A DNA stretch of 64,000 nucleotides from Akkermansiaceae bacterium (GCA_028822935.1 JAPKCM010000015.1:1-64000), one strand, 5' to 3'; shown: positions 8,537 through 17,354, counted from the stretch's first letter. The notes: generated by a model not told the origin, from the sequence alone. Translations and numbers: made by a program.

Positions 8537-9472
8537 ATGCTAGGGCCAATTAATATGACAGAGCCGATTGCCACTGCTGCGGCGAGCCGCATGGAAAATT
8601 TTCCGACGGTCTTGAGCTGCCAGCGAATGTCTTCGGGGTTTTCTAATTCGAACTACCGGCTCGAGACCAGCAACGGGCTCTTTCTTCTGCGCGAATGCAC
8701 CGGCCGGGACCGTGCCGGAGTGGAGTATGAACTCAATGTGCTCGACTGGCTGTGCGCACACAATTTTCCGACCTCGGCTACCATCCGGTTTAGCGACGAT
8801 GAGCGTTGGATCTCGGGACCTGGAGGCTCGCTCCTGGTGCTCCTGGAGTGGTTGGATGGATCCGAGCCTTTATCGGGACAGGTGAGCGTAGGGACGATTG
8901 CCCGTGCGCTCGGCGATCTCCATCAGTTGCCACCCCCGTCCGGCGGATGGTGGCGGCGTGAGAACCCGAACGGTCGGAAAGCCGCCGCCCGATTGGTGAA
9001 AAGCATCACGCCCGATGATCCTGTTCACTTTCACTTTTTTCTCGAAGAGTTCGAACGATTGAGGCTCAGCTTGGGTGAGCCACTTCCTGGAGGCTTAATC
9101 CACGGTGATATTTTTACCGATAACACCCTTTTCCGGGACGGAGAGTTGGTTGCGATCCTGGATTTCGAAGATGCCTGCGAGGACGTTTTCCTTTTCGATG
9201 TCGCCATGACCATCCACGGATTCTGTTTTCCGGCGGAACATTGGAGGCCAGACCTGGCACAAGTATTTCTTGACGTTTACAATGAGAGTCGGCCTCTGAC
9301 TGATTCGGAGCGTGAGTTACTACCGACCTACCTCCGCTGGTGTCCGCTCGCTATGATGGGCTGGCATCTGAAGCAGTTGCACCGTAAGCCGGCCGGGGGG
9401 AACGAGAGGCGCGTGGCAGAACTCGCCCGGCGGATCGAGACACTGAGGAAAGCAAGTTGGCCGATCATGTAA
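8537..9472 (+). CDS. Homoserine kinase type II-like / APH-family phosphotransferase
   Basis: This is a 311-residue kinase of the aminoglycoside-phosphotransferase/choline-kinase superfamily. The catalytic loop GGLIHGDIFTDNTLF (HGD-x4-DN) is followed by the metal site VAILDFEDACEDVFLFDVAM and then the IHGFCF and LRWCPLAMMGWHLKQLHR segments. Those closely follow type II homoserine kinases (ThrB2, e.g. HADLFPDNVFF), so homoserine phosphorylation in threonine synthesis is the best guess. The N-terminal nucleotide lobe has SGFSNSNYRLETSNGLFLLR. The ATG at 8555, preceded by AGGG, is an alternative start. No threonine-pathway gene is adjacent, so another small-molecule substrate cannot be excluded. 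Confidence 0.7.
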   Translation: MLGPINMTEPIATAAASRMENFPTVLSCQRMSSGFSNSNYRLETSNGLFLLRECTGRDRAGVEYELNVLDWLCAHNFPTSATIRFSDDERWISGPGGSLLVLLEWLDGSEPLSGQVSVGTIARALGDLHQLPPPSGGWWRRENPNGRKAAARLVKSITPDDPVHFHFFLEEFERLRLSLGEPLPGGLIHGDIFTDNTLFRDGELVAILDFEDACEDVFLFDVAMTIHGFCFPAEHWRPDLAQVFLDVYNESRPLTDSERELLPTYLRWCPLAMMGWHLKQLHRKPAGGNERRVAELARRIETLRKASWPIM

Positions 9473-9542
9473 AACCTGCCGCCTACCACGGCCCACTGCA
9501 GTCTCTATCAGAAGGCCGCATCTTGCCGCAGGAGAGTCCCGG

Positions 9543-10952
9543 CTAGGCGATGATGCTGTTCAGCACCTCGCCGTGTATGTTGGTCAGGCGGCGTTGGATG
9601 CCGTTGTGGTAGTGAGTGAGTTTGGTGTGGTCGATCCCTAACAGGTGCAGGACGGTCGCGTGAAAATCGTGCCACGGTACCGGATTGAGGTCCGATTTGT
9701 AGCCGACCTCATCCGTCGTGCCGTAGCTCATGCCTCCCTTTACGCCTCCGCCGGCCATCCACACGCTGAAGCCGACATGGTTGTGGTCGCGACCGGTTCC
9801 GACCTGGTCGGCGCTGCTCTGGGTGAAGGGTGTCCGTCCGAACTCGGAGGTGAACAAGACCAGGGTGTCGTCGAGCATGCCGCGCTGGCGCAGGTCCTTG
9901 AGCAAGGCGGCGACCGGTTGGTCGATGCGCGCGGCCTCGCGGCCGTGGTTGCGCTTCATGTCCTCGTGGCCGTCCCAGTTGATACGCGGCGAGCCGAACG
10001 AGCCACCGGAGAAAAGTTGCACGTGTCGTACTCCGCGTTCGAGCATACGTCGTGCTAACAAGCAACTGCGCCCGAAGTCTTTGGTCTCCTTACCGTTCAG
10101 TCCGTAGAGCTCGCGCGTCGCCTCGGATTCCGCGTTTATGTCGGTGACCTCGGGAACCGCAAGCTGCATGCGCGCGGCGAGTTCGTAGCTGGAGATGCGG
10201 GCGGAGAAGGCGTCCTCGCTGCCGTTTTCTTCGATGTGCAGACGGTTGATTTTTTCCAAGAGGGTGCGGCTCTCTTTCTCGATGCGCGCGTCGATTTTTC
10301 GAGCGGGGAACAGGTTACTGATCGCATCGCCGTCGCCGCTGGTGCGAAACGGGACGCCCTGGTGGACGGCGGGGAGGAAACCGTTCGTCCAGTTGCTGGT
10401 CGAACCGGCGGGCAGGCCGCGCGCATCGGGAAGGACGACGTAGGTCGGCAGGTCGTCGGTCATGTTGCCGAGCCCGTAAGAGACCCACGAACCCATCACG
10501 GGAAATCCGTTGAGGCGGAAGCCGCTGCTCTCCTGGAAGGTCGCTGGCGTGTGGCTCGACGACTCGGCGACCATCGAGTTGATCACCGCGAGCTCGTCGG
10601 CGACGGTGGCAATATGAGGGAAAAGCTCGGAGATCCACAGCCCGCTCTGGCCGCGCTGTTTGAACTCCCAGTCGCTCTGCCGCAGTAAGCCGACTTTGCC
10701 GAAAAATACGTCGGGTTTCTCATCGGTGGTGAGAGATTTTCCGTGCAGCTCTTTGAGCTTCGGTTTGTAGTCGAAGGAATCGATCTGGCTCAAGCCTCCA
10801 CACAGGCAGATGTGGATGACGCGTTTCGCCTTTGGCGCGCGGTGTGACGGTGTCGGAGCGGCGGCGAAGCTATCGCGCAGCATGAGCGAGGAGACTGCGG
10901 CGGTGCCAAGTCCGGTGGAAGTCCAGTCGAGGAAGTTGCGTCGGGTGATCAT
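9543..10952 (-). CDS. DUF1501 family protein, second locus (Tat-exported)
   Basis: The 469-residue protein has a clear twin-arginine leader (MITRRNFLDWTSTGLGTAAV) with a cleavage region at DSFAAAP. DUF1501 hallmarks are RVIHICLCGGLSQIDSFDYK near residue 45, the QSGLWISELFPHIATVADEL segment, and FTSEFGRTPFTQSSADQVGT followed by GRDHNHVGF. It lies 40 nt downstream of the second DUF1549/DUF1553 gene. It is only distantly similar to the DUF1501 protein at 1456-2844, so the two loci are not a recent tandem duplication. Codon use is more GC-rich than in most of the window. Function unknown; periplasmic location inferred. Confidence 0.9.
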   Translation of the reverse strand: MITRRNFLDWTSTGLGTAAVSSLMLRDSFAAAPTPSHRAPKAKRVIHICLCGGLSQIDSFDYKPKLKELHGKSLTTDEKPDVFFGKVGLLRQSDWEFKQRGQSGLWISELFPHIATVADELAVINSMVAESSSHTPATFQESSGFRLNGFPVMGSWVSYGLGNMTDDLPTYVVLPDARGLPAGSTSNWTNGFLPAVHQGVPFRTSGDGDAISNLFPARKIDARIEKESRTLLEKINRLHIEENGSEDAFSARISSYELAARMQLAVPEVTDINAESEATRELYGLNGKETKDFGRSCLLARRMLERGVRHVQLFSGGSFGSPRINWDGHEDMKRNHGREAARIDQPVAALLKDLRQRGMLDDTLVLFTSEFGRTPFTQSSADQVGTGRDHNHVGFSVWMAGGGVKGGMSYGTTDEVGYKSDLNPVPWHDFHATVLHLLGIDHTKLTHYHNGIQRRLTNIHGEVLNSIIA

Positions 10953-10992
10953 GGGATTCGGGGAGGGGAGATTCTTGTCTGTCTACCGTGGG

Positions 10993-13626
10993 TCAGTTGA
11001 GATAGATAAATTCATTTGAATTAAAGAGCACGCGGCAGAAGGCGGGAAGGCCGTTTTTTTTGACAAACACGCTTGTTAGCACGAGCTCCGTCTCGCTCGG
11101 TTCGCGCGCGAAGGCCAGCAGGTAGGCGCGCTTGATTTGGGTGTGGATGCCGCCACTTGTTTCGGTTTTGAGGCGTTGCGCAAAAGTGTCGGCCATTCGC
11201 AAGGAGAACGAGGTGTTCATTAAAGCGAGTGCGCCCAGCGGGGTCGTCGTCACGCTGCGAACGGGTGTGGCGGCGCTCGGGTCGGGGCAATCCAGTGGTG
11301 CCAGCAAGGGGTGCACGTTGCCGCGCGCCCAGGTGCGGTAGATGCTGCGGCGGTTAAACTCGGCTCCCTCGGGATCGATCGGATCGTAGACCCACGAGCC
11401 CTTGTGCTGATACATTTTAAAATCGCGGTAGCCCGGACCGCTCATCTTCAGGTTGAGCTGGCCGGAAACTTTCAAGATGGAATCGCGGATCACTTCGGCC
11501 TCGAGTCGCGCCGGGGTATGCCGCCACAAAAGCACGTTGCCAGCGTCGATCTGTTGCGCTTGTGAATTTGCCTGCGACGATTGCCGGTAGGTCGCGGAAT
11601 CGCAGATCAGGCGGTGCATTTTTTTCAGGCTCCAGCCGCTGACGCGGAATTCCGCTGCGAGCCAGTCGAGCAGCTCGGGGTGCGATGCCTTACCGCCGCT
11701 CAAACCGAGATCGTTGGGCGTTTTTACCAACCCCTGGCCGAAGTGGTAGTGCCACAGACGGTTCATCATGACGCGCGCGAAGAGCGGGTTGTCCGGGTGC
11801 GTGATCCACTCGGCCAGTTTCGTGCGGCGCTGGTCATCCGGTGCATCCGGTTTGAGACCAAAGTCTGCCGATAGTGCGGAAGCGACTGAGGCGATCCCCC
11901 CGGGCGCGACTTCACCGGCTGGCTCGAACGGGCTGCCGCGCACCAGCAGTCGGGTGATGCCCGGATTTTTTGGGGTCACCGCGTAGACTTTTTTCTCTTT
12001 GATCTTCGAGAGCTCGCCGCCGAGTTGCGCGATCTCATTTTTCCAACTCTCACGGTCCGCCTTCTGTTTCTCGTTCAGTTTCGACACGATCTGCGCTTCG
12101 GTGACAATTCTAATATTTGCCGAAATGGCGATCTCGTCGGCGCTCAGGGCGCGATCGTAGAGCTGGGCGCGGTCGATCTTCCCGGCCAACATTCTCCCGT
12201 CACCCGCCGTGGTCCCGTGTCGCAATCCGAAGATCACCTGGTGGTTGTTGCTGAGGTATTTCGAGCTGCCGGTCTTGTAGGTTTTGCCATATGGAAGTCC
12301 GTTGCGGTAGGCGGTGATGGTGCCGTCTTCGGTGTAGGTGATCGCGACGTGCACAAATTTGCCAACTGCCTCGTTCTCTGGTTTCGCGTGGAAACTCTGC
12401 CAGCGCGCGTAGCCATTGCTGCCAGCCATCCAGTGGCCGGGGTCTTTTTCGCCGATGACGATCGCGTCAAATTGACCTGCGTCAAGGTTCTGCACGCTGA
12501 CCACGCCGCCGCCGCGCTGGCTGATGTTGTCGAGTTGAACCCAGGCTTCCAATGTCTTCGCTTTGAGATCGGATTGGCGTCTCGCGGTGGAGACAAAAGC
12601 GGTTTTTCCGTCGAGGACGAGCGCGCCATCGACGATTTTTGCGTCGCCTTTGGCTTCTCCGTGAGCCGTGCCGATCTGATCTCGCAAATCGCTGTCAAAG
12701 GTCCAACGCGAGACTGGTTTCGGTGGCGCGGCTGGCTTTGCCGACTCGTCGGGTTGCCTGGCGAGGATCGTGGTACGGATTCTTGCGTCTTGTTGATTGA
12801 GTTGTTTGGCCAGCGCCTCGATTTTCTTTTTCAATGCGCTTGGGTCGCCACCGGCGGGCACGTTTCGATCACCGCGGTGGACGCCGGCGAGGGAGGAGGC
12901 GATCTGAAAATATTCGATCTGGGTGATCGGATCGAATTTGTGATCGTGACAGCGAGCGCAATTGACGGTGAGCCCGAGAAAGGTCTGCGACACCGTGCCG
13001 ACGAGATCCTCCATTTCGTCCTGACGCATGATCTTGCGCTGCTTGTCGCCGTTGGGCTTGAGTCCGTCAAACGATCCACAGACCAGGAAACTGGTCGCGG
13101 TAATCGCGTCCGGGTTATTTGGTTCGATTCGATCGCCGGCGATCTGTAATCGCACGAAGCGATCGTAGGGCATGTCGTCGTTGAGAGCGTTGATCACCCA
13201 GTCGCGGAAAGGCCAGGCGTTTTCGCGCAGCTGGTCGTATTCGAATCCCTGACTCTCGCCAAAACGGGCCACATCCAGCCAATGCCGTGCCCAACGTTCA
13301 CCGTAATGCTGCGAAGCGAGCAGCGCGTCGATATCGCCCACTGCGCCTGGTTCAGGAGGCAGGCCGATGATGTCGAAGTGCAATCGTCTGCTCAGCGCGC
13401 GCGCATCGGCTTCTGGTGCGGGCTGGAGGTCGGATTTTTCGAGCTTTGCGAGGATGAAGTGGTCGATTGCATTACGGGGCCACTCCTTGGAGACGACCTC
13501 AGGAAGTTCCGGGCGTTCGACCTTTTGTAGTGACCACCAATTCTTATCCGCCTGAGAATAGACCTGCGAGGCAGCCGCCGCGAATACCAACGCGGCCAGC
13601 GGGAGAAACTTTTGCAGATTCGGCAT
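10993..13626 (-). CDS. DUF1549-LamG-DUF1553 fusion protein (exported)
   Basis: The 877-residue product begins with a Sec signal (KFLPLAALVFAAAASQVYSQ). DUF1549 spans about residues 40-270 and has RHWLDVARFGESQGFEYDQL and CARCHDHKFDPITQIEYFQI (a CxxCH). A concanavalin-like LamG domain is inserted at about 305-505 (SRWTFDSDLRDQIGTAHGEA, TLEAWVQL, AGKIDRAQLYDRALSADEI). DUF1553 follows (LAEWITHPDNPLFARVMMNR, SGGKASHPELLDWLAAEFRV, TPVRSVTTTPLGALALMNTS). LamG insertion between the two domains is common in this family and suggests carbohydrate binding. It pairs with the downstream DUF1501 gene. The coding sequence is rich in CGCG steps and looks more GC-rich than neighbours, possibly reflecting transfer. 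Confidence 0.9.
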   Translation of the reverse strand: MPNLQKFLPLAALVFAAAASQVYSQADKNWWSLQKVERPELPEVVSKEWPRNAIDHFILAKLEKSDLQPAPEADARALSRRLHFDIIGLPPEPGAVGDIDALLASQHYGERWARHWLDVARFGESQGFEYDQLRENAWPFRDWVINALNDDMPYDRFVRLQIAGDRIEPNNPDAITATSFLVCGSFDGLKPNGDKQRKIMRQDEMEDLVGTVSQTFLGLTVNCARCHDHKFDPITQIEYFQIASSLAGVHRGDRNVPAGGDPSALKKKIEALAKQLNQQDARIRTTILARQPDESAKPAAPPKPVSRWTFDSDLRDQIGTAHGEAKGDAKIVDGALVLDGKTAFVSTARRQSDLKAKTLEAWVQLDNISQRGGGVVSVQNLDAGQFDAIVIGEKDPGHWMAGSNGYARWQSFHAKPENEAVGKFVHVAITYTEDGTITAYRNGLPYGKTYKTGSSKYLSNNHQVIFGLRHGTTAGDGRMLAGKIDRAQLYDRALSADEIAISANIRIVTEAQIVSKLNEKQKADRESWKNEIAQLGGELSKIKEKKVYAVTPKNPGITRLLVRGSPFEPAGEVAPGGIASVASALSADFGLKPDAPDDQRRTKLAEWITHPDNPLFARVMMNRLWHYHFGQGLVKTPNDLGLSGGKASHPELLDWLAAEFRVSGWSLKKMHRLICDSATYRQSSQANSQAQQIDAGNVLLWRHTPARLEAEVIRDSILKVSGQLNLKMSGPGYRDFKMYQHKGSWVYDPIDPEGAEFNRRSIYRTWARGNVHPLLAPLDCPDPSAATPVRSVTTTPLGALALMNTSFSLRMADTFAQRLKTETSGGIHTQIKRAYLLAFAREPSETELVLTSVFVKKNGLPAFCRVLFNSNEFIYLN

Positions 13627-13996
13627 ATAAGTTTATTTCATGGTTGAGGCACTGATGGCAAGCTCCACCGTGTTATTCCACGTTCCGCTGGGGAGCGTCG
13701 CGTTCCTTCCACTGCCTACGCTGCCGCTGCGGTTGTTGAACTTCACTACGCTGCCGTTGTTCATGAGGACATCCTGCCCCGTGGGTAATCACCTTATCGC
13801 GATTGATCGTCTGGATGCCTTGTTAGGTCCTGGTCTAATAGTTTGTGTCAAATTATATGGGCGGCTCATGGAAAGAACCCAATCCTTAAGTGGTGTGGAT
13901 AACCGAACCGGAATTCCGGCATGAAGAATGCTAGCAATCGAGCTATAAATTTGCTGTAATTGCTCCCTCGAATTACTGTCGATCATTAATAAGACC
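13627..13996. other. Intergenic region with a 43-codon fragment on the minus strand
   Basis: 370 bases separate the divergent DUF1549 and LamG genes. On the minus strand, 13764-13633, a short frame reads MNNGSVVKFNNRSGSVGSGR and ends in WNNTVELAISASTMK. It looks like the C-terminal end of an extracellular protein rather than a free-standing gene: an in-frame TGA lies about nine codons before its ATG and no ribosome binding site is visible. The stop is 6 nt before the DUF1549 start. The rest should contain divergent promoters, but no convincing -35/-10 pair was found. Confidence 0.3.
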
Positions 13997-14986
13997 ATGA
14001 GAAAAAAACATTTTAATCCTACCAAAATTGCGCTCTCACTTTGTGCTTTTACTCCCGTCTGCAATGCAGATCTCATCGCCTACTGGCCATTTGACGAAGG
14101 TGTCGGCGACGTCGCCGAGGATGTTATTAGTGGCTTCGATGCCACAATCGGCGGGGGAACCTGGTCCACGCCTGGTAAAGTGGGGGTGGCGGCCTTTCAA
14201 GGAGCAGGTGCCGACGAGATCAACTGTGGGACTGAGGCCTCTCCTTCCACCGAGGACCTGACTTTGGCGTGGTGGATGATCGACAATAGCGGAAGCTACG
14301 GCACCATTATGGATAAATCCGTCACCGATAGCGGATTCGGATATGATATCCTCGTCCGACCTGATGCTGAGGACAGCCCGCTCCGCTTCCGTATTGGTGG
14401 CTGGCAGTCATACGGCGGGTGGGGCGCGGAGTGCCGTCTTCCTGCCGGAGCGTATAAAGATGGCGAATGGGTGCACATCGTCTGCACTTATGACAGCGCC
14501 ACGGATACCGCCAGCATTTATGTGAACGGAGAGCTCCCGGCCAATGGCGCACTAAATCCGAAGACCGGTATTGCCGGTGATGGCGGTTACTGCGATGGGG
14601 TGAACAATGTCGAAGCTCCCTTGTTCCTGCGCGGGGGCAGGGAGACCTTCGATGGTATCCTCGATGATGTCGCGATCTGGGATCAAGCGCTGACAGCCGA
14701 AGAGGTCATGAGCGTATATGCCGGAGGGCCGCTTGTCTTGGCACCAGGGCAGTCATTAGCCATCAACTCAATCGACTACAATCCGGGCGATGGCAAAATT
14801 AGCCTGACTTGGAACTCACGCAAGGGCGACGTCTATGCCGTCAAGTATTCGACTGACCTGATCAATTGGGACTCCGACATCGATGACGGGGTGGAGGCTG
14901 ACGAAGGTGAAAGCACCACGAGGATCTTTGATATCTCTGACCTTGGCCTACTGGAAAGTGTCTACTTCCGGGTGGAAAAGCAGTAA
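13997..14986 (+). CDS. Secreted LamG-domain protein with C-terminal fn3-like module
   Basis: The 329-residue protein has a signal peptide (MRKKHFNPTKIALSLCAFTP to CNA-DLI). A LamG/concanavalin-type domain covers roughly 25-245: LIAYWPFDEGVGDVAEDVIS, LTLAWWMIDNSGSYGTIMDK, WVHIVCTYDSATDTASIYVN, then FDGILDDVAIWDQALTAEEV, the standard LamG ending. The C-terminal ~65 residues are a small module (KISLTWNSRKGDVYAVKYST ... YFRVEKQ) frequent at the ends of verrucomicrobial exoproteins and also preserved in the remnant at 1019-1200. LamG domains bind glycans or act as spacers. It has no catalytic domain and no typical PEP-CTERM tail. Confidence 0.85.
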   Translation: MRKKHFNPTKIALSLCAFTPVCNADLIAYWPFDEGVGDVAEDVISGFDATIGGGTWSTPGKVGVAAFQGAGADEINCGTEASPSTEDLTLAWWMIDNSGSYGTIMDKSVTDSGFGYDILVRPDAEDSPLRFRIGGWQSYGGWGAECRLPAGAYKDGEWVHIVCTYDSATDTASIYVNGELPANGALNPKTGIAGDGGYCDGVNNVEAPLFLRGGRETFDGILDDVAIWDQALTAEEVMSVYAGGPLVLAPGQSLAINSIDYNPGDGKISLTWNSRKGDVYAVKYSTDLINWDSDIDDGVEADEGESTTRIFDISDLGLLESVYFRVEKQ

Positions 14987-15045
14987 GATTGGATTGCGTC
15001 TTGCTAAGAGGCACCGTCGTGAACGTAACCACTCTCTGAGTCCTC

Positions 15046-15777
15046 TCACCGCTCGAGGTGGCCTTCAGCTTGGAGGGCCTCCATGATCTTGAGGGCGGCG
15101 TAGGCGTCGTTGGCAGCGTAGAGCAATTGGCGTGGGGTGAGTTCGCGAAGTGCCCAATTGCTCGTGGTGGTTGATTTGGATTTCTTGAAGCACTGCATGA
15201 GGAGAACTCCCATGGCTCCACGGACGCCGATTTGTCCCGAGTATCCCAGTTTACGGAAAACTTGATCGAGATCGAGGACGTGGTTGAGCGAGATACCCAG
15301 TCGGGTCCGGATCTGTTTATGATCGTTCTTCAAGCCGAAGCCCACCTTGAGGACCTGCTTGGAGGCGATGAGATCGGCGGCAGCCTTCTGGCACTCACTC
15401 CGATGAAGCTGGAAGATAAAGGCTTTGTCGGTGAGGGCGAATTGCACGACGTGGGGGCCATCGCATTTCTGTCCCTTTCGGAAAGTTGGCTTGGCTTCGG
15501 TGTCAAATCCACTAGTCCTTGCGGCGAGAATTTCGTCGACCGCGTTCTGGCACTCGGCACGGGTCGTGGGTATGTGGATATGGTCGGGTGAAAGTCCGGG
15601 GAACGGGGGTAAGATTGACGTTTCAGCTTTCGTCGGTCCCATCAGCTTGGTTTGCTTCTTGGCATTCTTTTGGTCGCCTGACTCAGCGCTCCCGGCACTG
15701 GAGTCCGGTGACGACGAGGCCGGGCGGCGGCGGTGACGTCGGCGACGGGGGGTAGGAGGGAGTTCGGGTTCACTCAT
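15046..15777 (-). CDS. RNase D/WRN-type 3'-5' exonuclease domain protein
   Basis: The DEDDy exonuclease motifs are visible: Exo I in SGFDTEAKPTFRKGQ (D-x-E), Exo II in VLKVGFGLKNDHKQI (Asn/Asp) and Exo III in LLYAANDAYAALKIMEAL (Y-x3-D). These mark a Mg2+-dependent 3'-5' exonuclease domain as in RNase D or WRN, acting on RNA or DNA in the cytoplasm. There is no HRDC domain. The N-terminus is basic and disordered (PTPRRRRHRRRPASSSPDSS). I chose the ATG at 15777 because it overlaps the stop of a possible upstream frame (ATGA); an ATG at 15834, preceded by GGAG, gives 19 more residues and is a real alternative. Confidence 0.8.
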   Translation of the reverse strand: MSEPELPPTPRRRRHRRRPASSSPDSSAGSAESGDQKNAKKQTKLMGPTKAETSILPPFPGLSPDHIHIPTTRAECQNAVDEILAARTSGFDTEAKPTFRKGQKCDGPHVVQFALTDKAFIFQLHRSECQKAAADLIASKQVLKVGFGLKNDHKQIRTRLGISLNHVLDLDQVFRKLGYSGQIGVRGAMGVLLMQCFKKSKSTTTSNWALRELTPRQLLYAANDAYAALKIMEALQAEGHLER

Positions 15778-16110
15778 CTTGTGGCGTCTGCCTCGTATCT
15801 TGAGGTAAGTTCTCTCTCTCTGCAAACTCTCCATGTAATTCTAACTCCAGCCCCCTCAGTCCAATTTTGGCCAATCTCCAGCTGCACCCGCCGGATGAGG
15901 GAAGCTTCCAGGGATTTTGGATCGATAAAGAAGGTCGCCTGGGGCTGTCCGAAAAGCTGTTGAAGTTGGGAGGATGTAGCAAAGGTGCGTGGCCGCCGAT
16001 GAGTAAGAATACCGCGCTGAAGAAATACGGGTTGCGGGTTCCAAGCGATCTCGCGGAAGCGGTCGCTATAAAATAGGTGATTGAGAAGAAGCCGTGTTCA
16101 ACCACCGGAT
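15774..16110 (-). other. Possible small gene fragment without a normal start codon
   Basis: A minus-strand frame open from about 16110 to a TGA at 15774-15776 reads like protein: FYSDRFREIAWNPQPVFLQR, later RTFATSSQLQQLFGQPQATF and DPKSLEASLIRRVQLEIGQN. Its TGA overlaps the exonuclease ATG as ATGA. However, there is no ATG, GTG or TTG near its beginning; the first usable start is an internal GTG that would leave about 37 residues. A plus-strand 69-codon frame (15867-16076) covers the same DNA. It may be a decayed or frameshifted gene, or chance. No family recognised. Confidence 0.25.
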
Positions 16111-16145
16111 TGAATGAACGGGGCGGGACGCCTAGGTCCTTTTGC

Positions 16146-16775
16146 TTAGACTAGGTCTTCAATGAGTTCGATGAGATGGTAGGCAAGGTGCTCCTTGCTG
16201 TCCTTTGGGAGAGATTCGGTGCGGTCGGGGTAGACGAGGAGGACTTCGTTCTCGGAGGAATCAAAGCCGATGTCCTTTCGTGAAACATCATTTCCGATGA
16301 CGAGATCGCAGCTCTTTCGCTCCAGTTTTCCGCGCGCGTTTTCTTCGAGGTTTTCGGTCTCGGCAGCGAAGCCGACGAGGGCGCCTTTGAAGTTCATTTT
16401 GGAACGGGTTGAGCCGAGGATGTCCTTGGTTTTTTCGAGAGTGAGAACGAGTTGCTCGTCGTCTTTTTTGATCTTCTGATCGGAAACGTGGGCCGGGGTG
16501 TAGTCGGCGACGGCTGCGGCGAAGATCGCGATGTCTTGGTTTTCGATGTGAGATTCAACCGCGGAATACATGTCAGCGGCGGAAACGGCTGGCAGGTAGT
16601 CGACGCCTTCTGGAATATCGAGGGCGGTGGGTCCAGAGATGAGGAGGACGCGGTGGCCGCGCTTGGCGGCAGAGGCAGCGAGAGCGTAGCCCATTTTTCC
16701 CGACGAGCGATTCGTGAGGTAGCGCACGGGATCGATGGGCTCCTGGGTGGGGCCGGCGGTGATTAAGAGTTTCAA
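16146..16775 (-). CDS. coaB: Phosphopantothenate--cysteine ligase (CoaB)
   Basis: The protein matches the CoaB half of the usual CoaBC/Dfp protein: LLITAGPTQEPIDPVRYLTN followed by RSSGKMGYALAASAAKRGH, then FAAAVADYTPAHVSDQKIKK and LVGFAAETENLEENARGKL. These are the dinucleotide-fold, AAVADYxP and K-I-K-K motifs of the ligase that joins phosphopantothenate to cysteine in coenzyme A synthesis. I place the start at TTG 16775, 4 nt after the coaC stop, because the homologous region starts there (LKLLITAGPT). The frame is open to an ATG at 16898, but that extension reads as the coaC shadow. It forms an operon with coaC. Confidence 0.85.
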   Translation of the reverse strand: MKLLITAGPTQEPIDPVRYLTNRSSGKMGYALAASAAKRGHRVLLISGPTALDIPEGVDYLPAVSAADMYSAVESHIENQDIAIFAAAVADYTPAHVSDQKIKKDDEQLVLTLEKTKDILGSTRSKMNFKGALVGFAAETENLEENARGKLERKSCDLVIGNDVSRKDIGFDSSENEVLLVYPDRTESLPKDSKEHLAYHLIELIEDLV

Positions 16776-16779
16776 GTGT

Positions 16780-17334
16780 TCAGTTTGAAGTTTGAAGTTC
16801 TTGAGAGAGGGCTTTGACCGCATCAAGGATGTCGTCAATCTCGGCGAGCCTTCCGGTTCCCTGGTAGCCGCAGGCAAGGTCGCCTTCGGCGGGGTCAATG
16901 AATCGAACTCCGTCTTCCTTGAGTTGGGTCAGATTTCGCTGAGTGGCCGGATGGTGCCACATTTTGCCATTCATGGCAGGAGCGATAAGAGTGGGGGTTT
17001 CGCGGGGGAGGGCGAGGTAGATTGTTGAGAGTGGGTCGGGGGAGATGCCATTGGCAAACTGGCCGAGAGTGTCGGCGCAAGCGGGGGCGACGAGGAAGAG
17101 GTCGGCATTGTCGGCGAGCTCAATGTGGCCGGGCTTCCAGGAGTTCTTTTCGTCCTCGAGCGAGACGAGGACGGGATTGCGAGAGAGAACCTGAAGAGTC
17201 AGGTTCGTGATGAATTCGGTCGCGGCTTTGGTCATGACGCAGTGAACCTCATGACCCAGCTTGGTAAGCTGGCTGGTGAGATCGGCTGCCTTGTAAGCGG
17301 CAATGGAACCAGTGATGCCAAGAACGATATTCAT
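16780..17334 (-). CDS. coaC: Phosphopantothenoylcysteine decarboxylase (CoaC)
   Basis: A flavoprotein of the HFCD family. It begins MNIVLGITGSIAAYKAADLT (FMN-binding), has the catalytic His in WKPGHIELADNADLFLVAPA, the A-N-G-I segment (DTLGQFANGISPDPLST), the substrate-clamp PAMNGKMWHHPA and the active-site Cys region GDLACGYQGTGRL. It decarboxylates phosphopantothenoylcysteine to phosphopantetheine. The ATG at 17334 fits the family; eight further residues upstream are possible. In most bacteria this domain is fused to CoaB; here the two domains are separate adjacent genes. The SGNH-like gene ends 20 nt upstream. Confidence 0.9.
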   Translation of the reverse strand: MNIVLGITGSIAAYKAADLTSQLTKLGHEVHCVMTKAATEFITNLTLQVLSRNPVLVSLEDEKNSWKPGHIELADNADLFLVAPACADTLGQFANGISPDPLSTIYLALPRETPTLIAPAMNGKMWHHPATQRNLTQLKEDGVRFIDPAEGDLACGYQGTGRLAEIDDILDAVKALSQELQTSN

Positions 17335-17354
17335 CTTGTGGGGAGTGTCGGGTG

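Noticed and set aside
12025-13149. 374-codon plus-strand open frame
   Set aside because: It is fully antisense to the DUF1549-LamG-DUF1553 gene, whose minus-strand product has clear domains; the plus product has no recognisable motif and reflects high GC.
13640-13924. 94-codon plus-strand frame upstream of the LamG gene
   Set aside because: No signal peptide fit, no family; it is the complement of the fragment noted on the minus strand.
15867-16076. 69-codon plus-strand frame
   Set aside because: Shares DNA with a more protein-like minus-strand frame and has no recognisable family; neither could be confirmed.
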